Assembly: GCF_000004195.4 (NCBI RefSeq)
Contig: NC_030680.2
Span: forward strand, 151,538,483-151,602,482
Length of the DNA: 64,000 nucleotides
Source of the DNA: Xenopus tropicalis
Taxonomy: Eukaryota; Chordata; Amphibia; Anura; Pipidae
Direction: 5' to 3'
Shown here piece after piece: positions 43,856 to 58,800 of the stretch (position 1 is the first letter of the stretch; each line of letters starts with the position of its first letter). Under the pieces are notes generated by a model that was not told the DNA's origin, made no database searches, and worked only from the letters and a program-made list of their open reading frames with translations. Position numbers and translations under genes: made by a program.

Positions 43856-46800
43856 CTGCACAAGAATAAATTCATCATAAATGCCGGCCCATTCCCCCCC
43901 CCCCCCAGTAATCTGCCCTGTTACCCCAGCACTTGCCCCATGTTTCATTCCAGTACTCCCTGCGCCCCAGTGCTGGGGGCCCCCCATACCTTCAGTGCCA
44001 GGCCGGCCCGGCGCAGAGACAGTTTGGCAGGTTTATCCTTCAGGAGCCCCTCCAGCCGGCCCTGAGCGCTACTGGCCTGGGGCCCCCCTGCTGCCAGTTC
44101 TGTAGCCGCCAGGCACCGGTGGAACCTCATGCTCTGAGTATTAGCTCTGGGGCCCTCCTGCTGGTACTCGGCCCGCCGGCCTCTCCTCTCTTCCTCCTGC
44201 GGGGTCTCACCTTAAAGGGACAGCACATCAGTCTCATCACATGAGTGACACCCCCCCCAACTGCCCCATGGGCACCCCCTTATTCTGCCAGATAAGTACC
44301 AAGTGGGGATTCAAGTCCTTATGGGTGAGCTGTGGGATGGTCACTTGCCCTGCCAGGGCTGTCACTTTTGGGGCTCATTACTGACCCCCCGTCACTTGCA
44401 AAACCGCAGAACTGCAGTCAGTGCAACATTCAGAGTGGGGGGGCAACTCTTCTGGGGGTGCAAGAAGGAGGGCACTTTCCTTTTGCCTTATCTTTCATAA
44501 ATGTGCCCTCTCTCTCCCCAATATATACCCATGCCCCCCATCTACACTCCCCCAACTGTACCCACTCTCTACCCCAACTGTACCCACTCTCTCCCCCAAT
44601 ATATACCCACTCTCTCCCCCAATAGATGCCCACTCTCTCCCCCAACTGTACCCACTCTCTCCCCCAACTGTACCCACTCTCTCCTCCAATATATACCCAC
44701 TCTCTCCCCCAATAGATGCCCACTCTCTCCCCCAACTGTACCCACTCTCTCCCCCAATATATACCCACTCTCTCCCCCAATAGATGCCCACACACTTGTC
44801 CAATATATACCCACTCTCTCCCCAATATATACCCACTCTCTCCCCAATATATACCCACTCTCTCCCCCAATAGATACCCACTCTCTCCCCCAACAGATGC
44901 CCACTCTCTCCCCCAACTGTACCCATTCTCTCCCCCAATAGATGCCCACACACTTGTCCAATATATACCCACTCTCTCCCCAATATATACCCACTCTCTC
45001 CCCAATATATACCCACTCTCTCCCCAATATATACCCACTCTCTCCCCCAATATATACCCATTCTCTCCCCCAACTGTACCCACTCTCTCCCCAATATATA
45101 CCCACTCTCTCCCCCAATATATACCCTCTCTCTCCCCCAATATATACCCACTCTCTCCCCCAACTGTACCCACTCTCTCCCCAAATATATACCCACTCTC
45201 TCCCCCAATATATACCCACTATCTCACCCAATATATACCCACTCTCTCCCCCAATATATACGCACTCTCTCCCCCAACTGTACCCACTCTCTCACCCTAT
45301 ATATACCCACTCTCTCCCCCAACTGTACCCACTCTCTCACCCTATATATACCCACTCTCTCCCCCAACTGTACCCACTCTCTCACCCTATATATACCCAC
45401 TCTCTCCCCCAACTGTACCCACTCTCTCCCCCAATATATACCCACTCTCTCCCCCAACTGTACCCACACTCTGCCCCAATATATACCCACTCTCTCCTCC
45501 AATATATACCCACTCTCACAATTCCCACCTACACCTACACTTTCCACAATCTGTACTTACACTCTCCCATACACTTTTGAACTGTCTCGGATATATTTCT
45601 CATCTCTCTATGAGACACTCGCACTCTATACCTTGTCTCAGGCAGTCGCTAGCCAGACAGGAGAGTGCAGAATCCCTAACCCAGTACCCCAATACCCAGT
45701 GCCCCAATACCCAGTACCCCAATGCCCAGTACCCCAATACCCAGTGCCCCAATACCCAGTACCCCAATACCCAGTGCCCCTATGCCCAGTGCCCTAATAC
45801 CCAGTACCCCAATATCCAGTGCCCCAATACCCAGTGCCCCAATGCCCAGTACCCCAATACCCAGTACCCCAATACCCAGTGCTCCTATGCCCAGTGCCCC
45901 AGTACCCCAATATCCAGTGCCCCAGTACCCCAATACCCAGTGCCCCTATACCCAGTGCCTCAATACCCAGTACCCCAATACCCAGTACCCCAATACCCAG
46001 TGCCCCAATACCCAGTGCCCCAATACCCAGTGCCCCAATACCCAGTGCCCCTATGCCCAGTGCCCCAATACCCAGTGCCCCAATATCCAGTTACCCAGTG
46101 CCCCAATACCCAGTACCTCAATACCCAGTACCCCAATACCCAGTGCCCCAATACCCAGTGCCCCAATACCCAGTGCCCCTATGCCCAGTGCCCCTATGCC
46201 CAGTGCCCCAATACCCAGTGCCCCAATACCCAGTGCCCCAATATCCAGTGCCCCAATAGCCAGTGCCCCAATACCCAGTGCCCCAATAGCCAGTGCCTCA
46301 ATACCCAGTACCCCAATACCCAGTACCCCAATACCCAGTGCCCCAATTCTGGGAGAAGAGACACTGGAAATTGGGGGGGCACTAAATCCACTATTTCATT
46401 ATCCGACCGAACCCTCAATCCTTTGTGAAAGATTTGACTGAATCCTAATTTGAATATGCAAATGACCTTTACCTGTCGGGGGGGCGCTGGGGGGGGGCAA
46501 CTGCCCGTCTGTGTCTGACACTTTGGGGGGCAACTGGAAGTCCTGGTGTCGCTGCTCCCAGCACCAACGCTCTCTGGGAAGGGTGGGCTGCTGGGTATTT
46601 CTGTGCAGGGTGCCTTCCCTCCATGCCTGGAATTACATGGAATAATTATATAGTGACCCCCCCTTATATATAGTGACCCCCCCTTATATATAGTGACCCC
46701 CCCTTATATATTTATATATAGTGACCCCCCCCCTTAACTGCCCCTTCCCCAGTGTAACCAATCCCAACTGGGCCAGCCTTTCCCCATAACTGAGCCCATT

Positions 46801-49800
46801 CCCTTTATCAGCTTAGTCGCTCTTCCCTGTACTTTCTCTATTTCATTACTGCCCCCCTTATATATTTATATATAGTGACCCCCCTAACTGCCCCCCCCCC
46901 CCAGTGTAACCAATCCCAACTGGGCCAGCCTTTCCCCATAACTGAGCCCATTCCCTTTATCAGCTTAGTCGCTCTTCCCTGTACTTTCTCTATTTCATTA
47001 CTGCCCCCCCTTATATATTTATATATAGTGACCCCCCCCCTTAACTGCCCCTTCCCCAGTGTAACCAATCCCAACTGGGCCAGCCTTTCCCCATAACTGA
47101 GCCCATTCCCTTTATCAGCTTAGTCGCTCTTCCCTGTACTTTCTCTATTTCATTACTGCCCCCCCTTATATATTTATATATAGTGACCCCCCCTTAACTG
47201 CCCCCCCCCTTAACTGCCCCTTCCCCAGTGTAACCAATCCCAACTGGGCCAGCCTTTCCCCATAACTGAGCCCATTCCCTTTATCAGCTTAGTCGCTCTT
47301 CCCTGTACTTTCTCTATTTCATTACTGCCCCCCCTTATATATTTATATATAGTGACCCCCCCCTTAACTGCCCCTTCCCCAGTGTAACCAATCCCAACTG
47401 GGCCAGCCTTTCCCCATAACTGAGCCCATTCCCTTTATCAGCTTAGTCGCTCTTCCCTGTACTTTCTCTATTTCATTACTGCCCCCCCTTATATATTTAT
47501 ATATAGTGACCCCCCCCCTTAACTGCCCCTTCCCCAGTGTAACCAATCCCAACTGGGCCAGCCTTTCCCCATAACTGAGCCCATTCCCTTTATCAGCTTA
47601 GTCACTCTTCCCTGTACTTTCTCTATTTCATTACTGCCCCCCCCCCTTATATATTTATATATAGTGACCCCCCCTTTTATATTTATATATAGTGATCACT
47701 TACTTTACTGAGTTCCGCTATTCGCGCTTCATCTGGCTTTTTGGGGTGTTCATTGCTCTCGATGCTGCTCTTGAACCCGGGGTACACAAACCCCCCAGGA
47801 CTCATCCATTTGCCCTTTGACTGCGCAGCGAGGACTTTCCTGTCGGCGTCGGGGTCGGACAAACTCACCGTCGCCGAGTGAAACTCTTGTGAGTAAGTGA
47901 ATCTCTGTCTCGGCTCCTGGAATCCATATTGTGAGGGTCTTACAGAGACCGGTGAACCCCCAAACCCTACTCGCTCTCACAACAAGAAAGTGAAAGGAAT
48001 CGCACAAGTAAAATGCAAGAGAAGGACAAGGGAACAGATGGGCGGGGCCATGGCCCAAGGAAGGTGGTGCCTAACAGATGGGCGGGGCCATGGCCCAAGG
48101 AAGGCGGTGCCTAACAGATGGGCGGGGCCATGGCCCAAGGAAGGCGGTGCCTAACAGACGAGTGGGGCCATGGCCCAAGGAAGGCGGTGCCTAACAGACG
48201 GGCGAGGCCATGGCCCAAGGAAGGCGGTGCCTAACAGATGGGCGGGGCCATAGCCCAAGGAAGGCGGTGCCTAACAGATGGGCGGGGCCATGACCCAAGG
48301 AAGGCGGTGCCAGTAAGAGCCAATCAGAGTTACCTTTGCCAGCGCCTGCAGTAATGCCCTGTGAGCCAATCGGCTGGAGCTGAGGGTCTGGGAGCTGTAG
48401 TTATGCACTGCGGTGCCGGCACAGGGAGAGATTCTGATCCAGTCGCCACTGTGTCTCCTCATGAGTCGGCTCAGACGGTTCACCTTCTCTATGTTACTCT
48501 GTGGGGGGGACACAGTCAGGGAATATGGGGGTGCATAGGCCTCTGGCTGTGCCAATGTGGGGGTGCAGTACGTACCTGGATGAAGTCCCTTCCCTGCCTC
48601 TCCCTGTCCCGCTTCAACTCAGTATATTGGGTGTTGCAGTTGTCCAGGGGGCCGAGTGCCAGCTTCCTACCCCCCCTTTGGGCAGCGCCGTCGGGAATAA
48701 CCGGGTTTTGAGTAACAGATGTTTCTTCCTTAGGGAATGAGTGAGTCGGGGTTACAGGCACCCCAAATTCCCGGCTCAGGAGCTCGATCATATCCGCCGA
48801 GGGCAGCAAGTCCCGCTGTAGGGCCCGGCGCAGCGTCTTCGCCCCACGCAGGAAGTCCAGCCTGCAGGGAAATGACACGGGTGGGATTAGGGTGCGTTTC
48901 CTGGGGGGCAGTAATGAGCGATGGACCCCCCAACACCACTTGCCATTTATATGCAGAAACCTGATTCCAACATAAACCCACTGGGGGACTTCATTTGCTT
49001 TATACTTTGAAAGCACTATTTTGGCCTGGTTGCCATGCTCGCTACCCATAGCAACCAAGTGGGATGGGGACTGAAATATAAGTAATAAAAAGAAATAAAA
49101 ATCAGTTGCCCTCAGTCTGCGTTTTGGGGATACTATATTGGTTTGGGGGTGACTTGGTGCTGTGTTAATACCGCTGGGGTTCTGTTTTTAAGCTCCCATT
49201 TGGGAATATTACCCCGTGTGAATTGGATCCCAGAACCAGTACATCTATCCCTACAGCCTCCCATGGAGTTTCCTGGGGGTTTATTTCCAGATGGCCCAGG
49301 CCCAAATGTAACAAGATCCAAACTTCCACCGGTCCTGCCCCCCCTTTCCTCTTTCCATGGATCCCCCAGTACCAGCGTGGGCTCAGCACGACCCCCATCC
49401 TGTCCCGAATGGATTAGTCCAACCATCAAATACCAGGTGGACTCTGACCCATTGGGGATCATGTGACCATGTGGCTGGGGGGGCAGTTCCGTGGGGCCCC
49501 AATGACTCACCTGGAGAGTGCGTGGAAGCAGGGGGTCGGTACCATGTCCCTGACATAGAGGAGGGGCTGCCGCACGATGGCGGAGAGGGGTGCATGGAGC
49601 TGAATGTGGCACAGCAGGACCCCCAGGTCTCGGTACCGGCGCTGCCGGAAAGCCAGCTGGGAGTTGTACAGAATTTCCAGCTCCGCTGCCCTGAAACCAA
49701 TGTAACAACATCAATCATTTCATTCATTAGAACAACCCACCCCCCCAAACAATCTCCATGTAACTGCCCTGCAGCTCCCAGGCCAGGGGGGGGTATATCC

Positions 49801-52800
49801 CCTTTATAAATACCAGGGGGGCAGGTAAGTATCAGAGAGGCAGCTGATCAATCTTATTGGCCGGCAGTGTAACTATAGAGGGGAGCCGAGGGGTATTAGG
49901 GGCAATGACTGGTCAGCACTTCCAGTTGTCTTATATGGGGGGGGGGGAAATGATTTGGCTGTGGGGTACAGTAAGTTCTAGTTGCCCTGCTGTGGGTGCA
50001 GTAAGTTCTAGTTGCCCTGCTGTGGGGTGCAGTAAGTTGTAGTTGCCCTGCTGTGGGGTGCAGTAAGTTGTAGTTGCCCTGCTGTGGGGTGCAGTAAGTT
50101 CTAGTTGCCCTGCTGTGGGGTGCAGTAAGTTGTAGTTGCCCTGCTGTGGGGTGCAGTAAGTTGTAGTTGCCCTGCTGTGGGTGCAGTAAGTTCTAGTTGC
50201 CCTGCTGTGGGGTGCAGTAAGTTGTAGTTGCCCTGCTGTGGGTGCAGTAAGTTGTAGTTGCCCTGCTGTGGGGTGCAGTAAGTTCTAGTTGCCCTGCTGT
50301 GGGGTGCAGTAAGTTGTAGTTGCCCTGCTGTGGGTGCAGTAAGTTGTAGTTGCCCTGCTGTGGGGTGCAGTAAGTTCTAGTTGCCCTGCTGTGGGGTGCA
50401 GTAAGTTGTAGTTGCCCTGCTGTGGGGTGCAGTAAGTTGTAGTTGCCCTGCTGTGGGTGCAGTAAGTTGTAGTTGCCCTGCTGTGGGGTGCAGTAAGTTC
50501 TAGTTGCCCTGCTGTGGGGTAGAGAGGGACCCCCCCCATGCTTTCTGCCTATACAGTTGTACCATGTGACCCATTAAAGCCCCCCAGTACCTGGTTGGGA
50601 GGGTTTCCCAGAGCTCCCTGACCCCTTTCTCCCTCAGACCCTCCAGCACAAAGAGGTGCATCTCCCCGTCCATAAGGTGGAACCCCGTTATTACATCCAG
50701 GGAGGGGTCGTCTCTCTGATCGTCCCTCAGAGCCAATAGGGAAAGAGCCTCCTGGGTGGGACCATCCGGGGAGCCCCCCAAGTTCAGGGCCTTGGCATTG
50801 ATTTGGCCGATCTGGAGGAGGAGCTTCTCTAGGAACCGCCCATCCTTATAATGGAAGATGTAGACGATGAGCCCAAAGGGGCAGTCGGAGCCTCCGGGTT
50901 GGAGGGCAAGTGGCACCGCGATGTCGACCCGCACCTTCAGCAGCGACTGGGCGTCCAGGTAACGTCCCGCCGGGGGGCCATCGACTGCCCCCAGAATTCC
51001 AGGACTTTTCCCACTTTGGCCAATGGGGTCGGGGGCGGCGCAGTTATGGATCGGGGCGCAGAGGTTCAGGTACTTGGCCCCGTGCAGCAATTCGCTCATA
51101 TCCACCCTGGCCACGCCGTACGGGTGCCGAAGCTCCTCCCCCTCTCTATACGGATTGTGATTGGTCGGTTTGGAGGTGACGAGTCCCACATTACTCAGTT
51201 TCTCATCCTCTGGCTCGGCGCCGAAAAGCGAGGGGCTACCGGACCCCCCGACTGCCCTCTTGTCCCGGTCGTGCACCTCGATTTCTAACGGGGGGCCCTG
51301 GAGGAACTCGCGCAGCTCTGCCGGACTCAGGCTTCCCGCCAAAATCACATTCACGTCCTCAAAGTACACGTGTGTCCCGTGTTCCCGGCCCTGGGTCCGG
51401 TGGGGGGGCTGATTGCAGAACCGGTACCGGCAGAACACGGGGAGACACTGATCCTGGGGGCACAGAACCCACACGTCACTCAATCTGCCCTCCAAATATT
51501 CACCCTGAACCGCAATTCTCCAGCTTGGAACTGAAAGTAACATGAAAGTAACATTTACCCTAGCAACCAGACAGGGGTTACAATGGCAGACTGGAAGCAG
51601 CCCCAGGAACTGAATAGAAATATCAGTTACTGCCCTACTGCCCCTAGCAACAGGCAAAGGGTTAGAATGGCCGACAGGCATCCTCCATCCGCAGCCCGAG
51701 GGACTAAACAGAAATATCAGTTACCGTCCCACTGTCCCCTAGCAACAGGCAAAGGGTTAGGATGGCTGACTGGATGCAGCCCCAGGGACTGAATATAAAT
51801 ATCAGTTACTGCCCTACTGCCCCTAGCAACAAGCAAAGGGTTAGAATGGCCGACTGGATGCAGCCCCAGGGACTGAATAGAAATATCAGTTACCGTCCTA
51901 CTGTCCCCTAGCAACAGGCAAAGGGTTAGAATGGCCGACTGGATGCAGCCCTAGGGACTGAATAGAAATATCAGTTACCGTCCTACTGTCCCTAGCAACA
52001 GGCAAAGGGTTAGAATGGCCGACTGGATGATGAGGAGAGGGACTCAGGCATCCTCCATCCGCAGCCCCAGGGACTAAACAGAAATATCAGTTACCATCCT
52101 ACTGTCCCCTAGCAACAGGCAGGGGGTTAGAATGGCCGACTGGGGAAAGGGGCAGAAAAGAAGTAGAAGTAACCCTGCCATTCTAATAAATGCCCCACTG
52201 GGGCAGTTCAAATTCAAGCTGAGAAATGCAGATACAAACAAAAGAGAGAGAGAACCAATGGGAAACTGTCAGGAGACATCATACAAAATAACATGAGAGA
52301 ACTTCCCCTTTAATAGCCCCTGGGGGGGGCTGTATATATATATATATAAGATATATACACAAAGGATTGTGAGTAATCTATCACTGCTTGTGATTGGTCG
52401 CTGGGTGGGTCTTTCTAAGCTTTATATCAGACTGAAACTGAAACTTGTTCCTGATTGGCTGAGGGTAAAAGGTTACGGCAGTAATTACCTTCAGGGCACT
52501 GATTGGTGTTGGCGTTACCGGGAGGGAGGTGGCAGAATGGATACGAATGACCAATGGGTTGAAGTCCCTTTTCTGTTGGTCGGAGAGCAGGGGGGCGTCT
52601 AAAGCCAACGAGACGTAACAGTCTAATATCCGCTCCGATGTCTCCTGGAATCGATTGGCCGCCCTCAGGTCTCCTGTATAACGAGAGAATCAGTGATTGG
52701 TCACTGGGCCTTTCCCATAATGCTCCAGGCAGGGAACTGTTAGCAAATGAGGGGTCTGGGCCTTAACCCCTGAGGTACCAAACTCACCGGCAACGAGGGG

Positions 52801-55800
52801 CAGAAAGCTGAGTGTCAGTCCCAGGCATTTCCCCTCCCCCCGCAGCAAACTGGCACTTGGCGTCTTCTCACTCCGTTCCTCTTGCGCTTTCCTCTTCCCT
52901 GTCAATATATCAACTGTAAGCAGCAGTCCTGCCCTGCTTTATGGCTGAGATTCTAGCTATCTGTATAACAGAGCATTCTGTCACAGTGGCACAGATCCTA
53001 TCTGATCCCCCCATTGTAAGCAGCAGTCCTGCCCTGCTTTATGGCTGAGATTCTAGCTATCTGTATAACAGAACATTCTGTCACAGTGGCACAGATCCTA
53101 TCTGATCCCCCCCATTGTAAGCAGCAGTCCTGCCCTGCTTTATGGCTGAGATTCTAGCTATCTGTATAACAGAGCATTCTGTCACAGTGGCACAGATCCT
53201 ATCTGATCCCCCATTGTAAGCAGCAGTCCTGCCCTGCTTTATGGCTGAGATTCTAGCTATCTGTATAACAGAGCATTCTGTCACAGTGGCACAGATCCTA
53301 TCTGATCCCCCCATTGTAAGCAGCAGTCCTGCCCTGCTTTATGGCTGAGATTCTAGCTATCTGTATAACAGAGCATTCTGTCACAGTGGCACAGATCCTA
53401 TCTGATCCCCCCATTGTAAGCAGCAGTCCTGCCCTGCTTTATGGCTGAGATTCTAGCTATCTGTATAACAGAACATTCTGTCACAGTGGCACAGATCCTA
53501 TCTGATCCCCCCCATTGTAAGCAGCAGTCCTGCCCTGCTTTATGGCTGAGATTCTAGCTATCTGTATAACAGAGCATTCTGTCACAGTGGCACAGATCCT
53601 ATCTGATCCCCCCATTGTAAGCAGGCAGTCCTGCCCTGCTTTATGGCTGAGATTCTAGCTATCTGTATAACAGAGCATTCTGTCACAGTGGCACAGATCC
53701 TATCTGATCCCCCCATTGTAAGCAGCAGTCCTGCCCTGCTTTATGGCTGAGATTCTAGCTATCTGTATAACAGAGCATTCTGTCACAGTGGCACAGATCC
53801 TATCTGATCCCCCCATTGTAAGCAGCAGTCCTGCCCTGCTTTATGGCTGAGATTCTAGCTATCTGTATAACAGAGCATTCTGTCACAGTGGCACAGATCC
53901 TATCTGATCCCCCCATTGTAAGCAGCAGTCCTGCCCTGCTTTATGGCTGAGATTCTAGCTATCTGTATAACAGAACAGAACTTGGGGTTCTCCCTATTAC
54001 CAGCCTTGCTACGAGAGACAGACAGAGAGACAGACAAACAGGCAGACAGACAGACAGAGAGAGAGAGAGACAGACAGAGAGAGAGAGACAAACAGGGAGA
54101 CAGAACGAGAGACAGAGAGAGACAAACAGACAGAGAGACAGACAGAGAGAGACAAACAGGCAGAGAGACAGACAGACAGAGAGAGACAAACAGGCAGAGA
54201 GACAGACAGACAGAGAGAGACAAACAGACAGAGAGACAGACTTACCCCTCTGTGTCACTGTATCAGTCGTTGCGCTCAGTTTCAGTCTCTGGAGGGCGGC
54301 ATCGAGCTCCTGAGCGTCTGAGTGACTTGTTCCAACCTTGCGGGTCCCTCTCAGACTCACAGGGAGACTTTCTAGCGAGGGGTTAATGTTGCTGTCGGGG
54401 GGCACAAAGCGCAATCAGATCAGTATCACATAGCAGAGGCCTCGCTGCACCCCCAAAGCTCAGACCCCAGTGATTCAGGCTGAATCCCCGCTGCTCCCAC
54501 TCAGGCGTGAGGCTCGTTATGGGCAGAAAGGCTCCGGGGGGAACCCAACTGGGGTAAATGGGACACATTCTTACCCCTTCTCTGGGGCAGATGCAGAATG
54601 GGGCATCGCGGGGGGATCAGGAGATCGTTCCATCTCTACATCACACAGCGATTCTGAAACACAAACGGGCCAATCAGAACCCAGAGACTAGTGGATTTTG
54701 GTAATGCCCCATCTAGAATATACCGGGCTGGCCCAGTTGGGATTGGTTACACTGGGGAAGGGGCAGTTAAGGGGGGGGGGGTCACTATATATAAATATAT
54801 AAGGGGGGGCAGTAATGAAATAGAGAAAGTACAGGGAAGAGCGACTAAGCTGATAAAGGGAATGGGCTCAGTTATGGGGAAAGGCTGGCCCAGTTGGGAT
54901 TGGTTACACTGGGGGGGGGGCAGTTAAGGGGGGGGGGTCACTATATATAAATATATAAGGGGGGGGCAGTAATGAAATAGAGAAAGTACAGGGAAGAGCG
55001 ACTAAGCTGATAAAGGGAATGGGCTCAGTTATGGGGAAAGGCTGGCCCAGTTGGGATTGGTTACACTGGGGAAGGGGCAGTTAAGGGGGGGTCACTATAT
55101 ATAAATATATAAGGGGGGGCAGTAATGAAATAGAGAAAGTACAGGGAAGAGCGACTAAGCTGATAAAGGGAATGGGCTCAGTTATGGGGAAAGGCTGGCC
55201 CAGTTGGGATTGGTTACACTGGGGAAGGGGCAGTTAAGGGGGGGGTCACTATATATAAATATATAAGGGGGGGGCAGTAATGAAATAGAGAAAGTACAGG
55301 GAAGAGCGACTAAGCTGATAAAGGGAATGGGCCTCAGTTATGGGGAAAGGCTGGCCCAGTTGGGATTGGTTACACTGGGGGGGGGGGGGGCAGTTAGGGG
55401 GTCACTATATATAAATATATAAGGGGGGGGCAGTAATGAAATAGAGAAAGTACAGGGAAGAGCGACTAAGCTGATAAAGGGAATGGGCTCAGTTATGGGG
55501 AAAGGCTGGCCCAGTTGGGATTGGTTACACTGGGGGGGGGGGGGGGCAGTTAGGGGGGTCACTATATATAAATATATAAGGGGGGGGGCAGTAATGAAAT
55601 AGAGAAAGTACAGGGAAGAGCGACTAAGCTGATAAAGGGAATGGGCTCAGTTATGGGGAAAGGCTGGCCCAGTTGGGATTGGTTACACTGGGGAAGGGGC
55701 AGTTAAGGGGGGGTCACTATATATAAATATATAAGGGGGGGCAGTAATGAAATAGAGAAAGTACAGGGAAGAGCGACTAAGCTGATAAAGGGAATGGGCT

Positions 55801-58800
55801 CAGTTATGGGGAAAGGCTGGCCCAGTTGGGATTGGTTACACTGGGGGGGGGGCAGTTAAGGGGGGGTAGGATCACTATATATAAGGGGGGGGGCAGATAC
55901 TGGTGCTGGGGTCCCAGTTGGGCTCTGAGTGAAGCCCATAACACACTTGCAGACAGGGTTACTGTGGGGTACCACGCGGGGTATAGGGGTAACATTCAGT
56001 CGGTACCTCTGGCGCCCCCTCCCTGTGAGCTGCTCGTTCCCTCTCTTCCATTGGCCACAAAGCTCGCTCTCGGCCGCCCCTCCTCATAGATCTTTATCTG
56101 CCTCAGAATTAAATCCTTCACTGACAGAGAGAAAAGGGAAGAAACAGAGGTCAGTCAGTAATGGTTCCTGACCCACGTGGCACCACAGCCCATTGGGCAC
56201 ATAAGGACCTGCAGGGGGCGCTGTGGGCTGGAAGAGAAAACTATAGATTCTATACATACCTTTGGGGTCCTCTCCCTGCCGTCCTTGGGGGACCCTGAAA
56301 GCCTTCGGCCTATCAAATCGAGCTTTGGGCGCCACTTTCTCTTTGCTGCTCCAGACTTGAACCTGAACTTCATGGGTCAGAAGCGCGAGGAGCAGGTTCT
56401 TGGTGACGCTCAGTTCCACGCTGTGGGTCCAAATCAGCCACGTTCTGTCACTGTCGTGCCACGGCTTCAGAATCTGAAATAAGTGCGCGTCATGGAGCTT
56501 CGTTGGGTCTGATCAGCGGAACTCATGGTGCCCCATTGGGCCACTGCCCCCCAGTACCAGGCACGAGAGGTCTCAATGTATTCTATTCTATCTTGCCCAA
56601 CTGTCTCCATCTTGCCCAACTGTCTCTATCTTGCCCTACTGTCTCCATCTTGCCCAACTGTCTCTATCTTGCCCTACTGTCTCCATCTTGCCCTACTGTC
56701 TCCATCTTGCCCTACTGTCTCCATCTTGCCCTACTGTCCCCATCTTGTCCTACTGTCTCCATCTTGCCCTACTGTCCCCATCTTGCCCTACTGTCTCCAT
56801 CTTGCCCTACTGTCTCCATCTTGCCCTACTGTCTCCATCTTGCCCTACTGTCCCCATCTTGTCCTACTGTCTCCATCTTGCCCCTACTGTCCCCCATCTT
56901 GCCCTACTGTCCCCATCTTGCCCCTACTGTCTCCATCTTGCCCTACTGTCTCCATCTTGTCCTACTGTCTCCATCTTGTCCCTAACTGTCCCCATCTTGC
57001 CCTACTGTCTCGATCTTGTCCTACTGTCTCCATCTTGTCCTACTGTCTCCATCTTGCCCTACTGTCTCCATCTTGCCCTACTGTCTCCATCTTGTCCCTA
57101 CTGTTCCCCATCTTGCCTACTGTCTCCATCTTGTCTACTGTCCCCATCTTGCCCTACTGTCTCCATCTTGCCCTACTGTCTCCATCTGTCCTACTGTCCC
57201 CATCTTGCCTACTGTCTCCATCTTGTCCTACTGTCCCCATCTTGCCTACTGTCTCCCATCTTGTCCTACTGTCCCCATCTTGCCCTACTGTCTCCATCTT
57301 GTCCTACTGTCTCCATCTTGTCCTACTGTCTCCATCTTGCCCTACTGTCTCCATCTTGCCCTACTGTCTCCATCTTGTCCTACTGTCCCCATCTTGCCCT
57401 ACTGTCTCCATCTTGCCTACTGTCCCCATCTTGCCCCTACTGTCTCCATCTTGCCCTACTGTCTCCATCTTGTCCTACTGTCTCCATCTTGTCCTACTGT
57501 CCCATCTTGCCCTACTGTCTCGATCTTGTCCCTACCTGTCTCATCTTGTCCTACTGTCTCCATCTTGCCCTACCTGTCCCCATCTTGCCCTACTGTCTCC
57601 ACTTTGTCATACTGTCTCCATCTTGCCCTACTGTCTCCATCTTGCCCTACTGTCCCCATCTTGCCCTACTGTCTCGATCTTGTCCTACTGTCTCCATCTT
57701 GTCCTACTGTCTCCATCTTGTCATACTGTCTCCATCTTGCCCTACTGTCTCCATCTTGCCCTACTGTCTCCATCTTGCCCTACTGTCCCCATCTTGCCCT
57801 ACTGTCCCTACCTTGCCTACTGTCTCATCTTGCCCTACTGTCTCCATCTTGCCCTACTGTCTCCATCTTGTCCTACTGTCTCCATCTTGCCTACTGTCTC
57901 CATCTTTCCCTACTGGCTCCATCTTGTCCTACTGTCTCCATCTTGTCCTACTGTCTCCATCTTGTCATACTGTCTCCATCTTGCCCTACTGTCTCCATCT
58001 TGCCCTACTGTCCCCATCTTGCCCTACTGTCTCCATCTTGTCCTACTGTCTCCATCTTGTCCTACTGTCTCCATCTTGTCATACTGTCTCCATCTTGCCC
58101 TACTGTCTCCATCTTGCCCTACTGTCTCCATCTTGCCCTACTGTCCCCATCTTGCCCTACTGTCCCTACCTTGCCCTACTGTCTCCATCTTGCCCTACTG
58201 TCTCCATCTTGTCCTACTGTCTCCATCTTGCCCTACTGTCTCCATCTTTCCCTACTGGCTCCATCTTGCCCTACTGTCTCCATCTTTCCCTACTGGCTCC
58301 TATAGGATACAGTATAATGGAAGCTCTGGGTCAGTGCCCCTCCTTTGATTGGCCAGTGCATAAATGGAGCCAGGGAGCAGATTATATCATTGGCTCAGAC
58401 AAGTCACATGTCCCTACGCACCAGATTGGATCCACTCACCCTGGACTCATGTTCCAAGTACAACTTTGCGACTGCACCAAACGACACCACATCGGCCCTC
58501 ATTGGCTCTGTGTCCCCGGGGAGCAGGAAGTACTCAAAGTGGTAATAGCCCTGGGCCTTGGGGGCCTCAATAACATTCTTGGCAGATTTGCCCTTTCCTT
58601 TCCGAGTTTCCTCCTCTGCTGCACGGGGCAATATGCAGAATTATGGGTAATAAATAAAACATATCACATGACTCTGCCTTATACCTAAACATTCCCCACC
58701 TTACCCCAATAATTCCTAGCAACCACAGCCCCACCTGGGGGTTCCCAAATGCAATCACTGCCATCTTGCTCTCAGCTATCCCTGCTATGCAGGGGTTAAA

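Noticed and set aside
44430..46441. Open frames up to 570 codons ([22 protein letters not shown])
   Set aside because: By-products of the 22-24-bp and 15-bp arrays in CFAP92 intron 13.
51454..51681. Upstream extension of the large CFAP92 exon 9 frame (starting [10 protein letters not shown] or [13 protein letters not shown])
   Set aside because: The alternative acceptor at 51,530 would be out of phase with exon 8; the acceptor at 51,453 keeps phase and gives the family-like [12 protein letters not shown] start.
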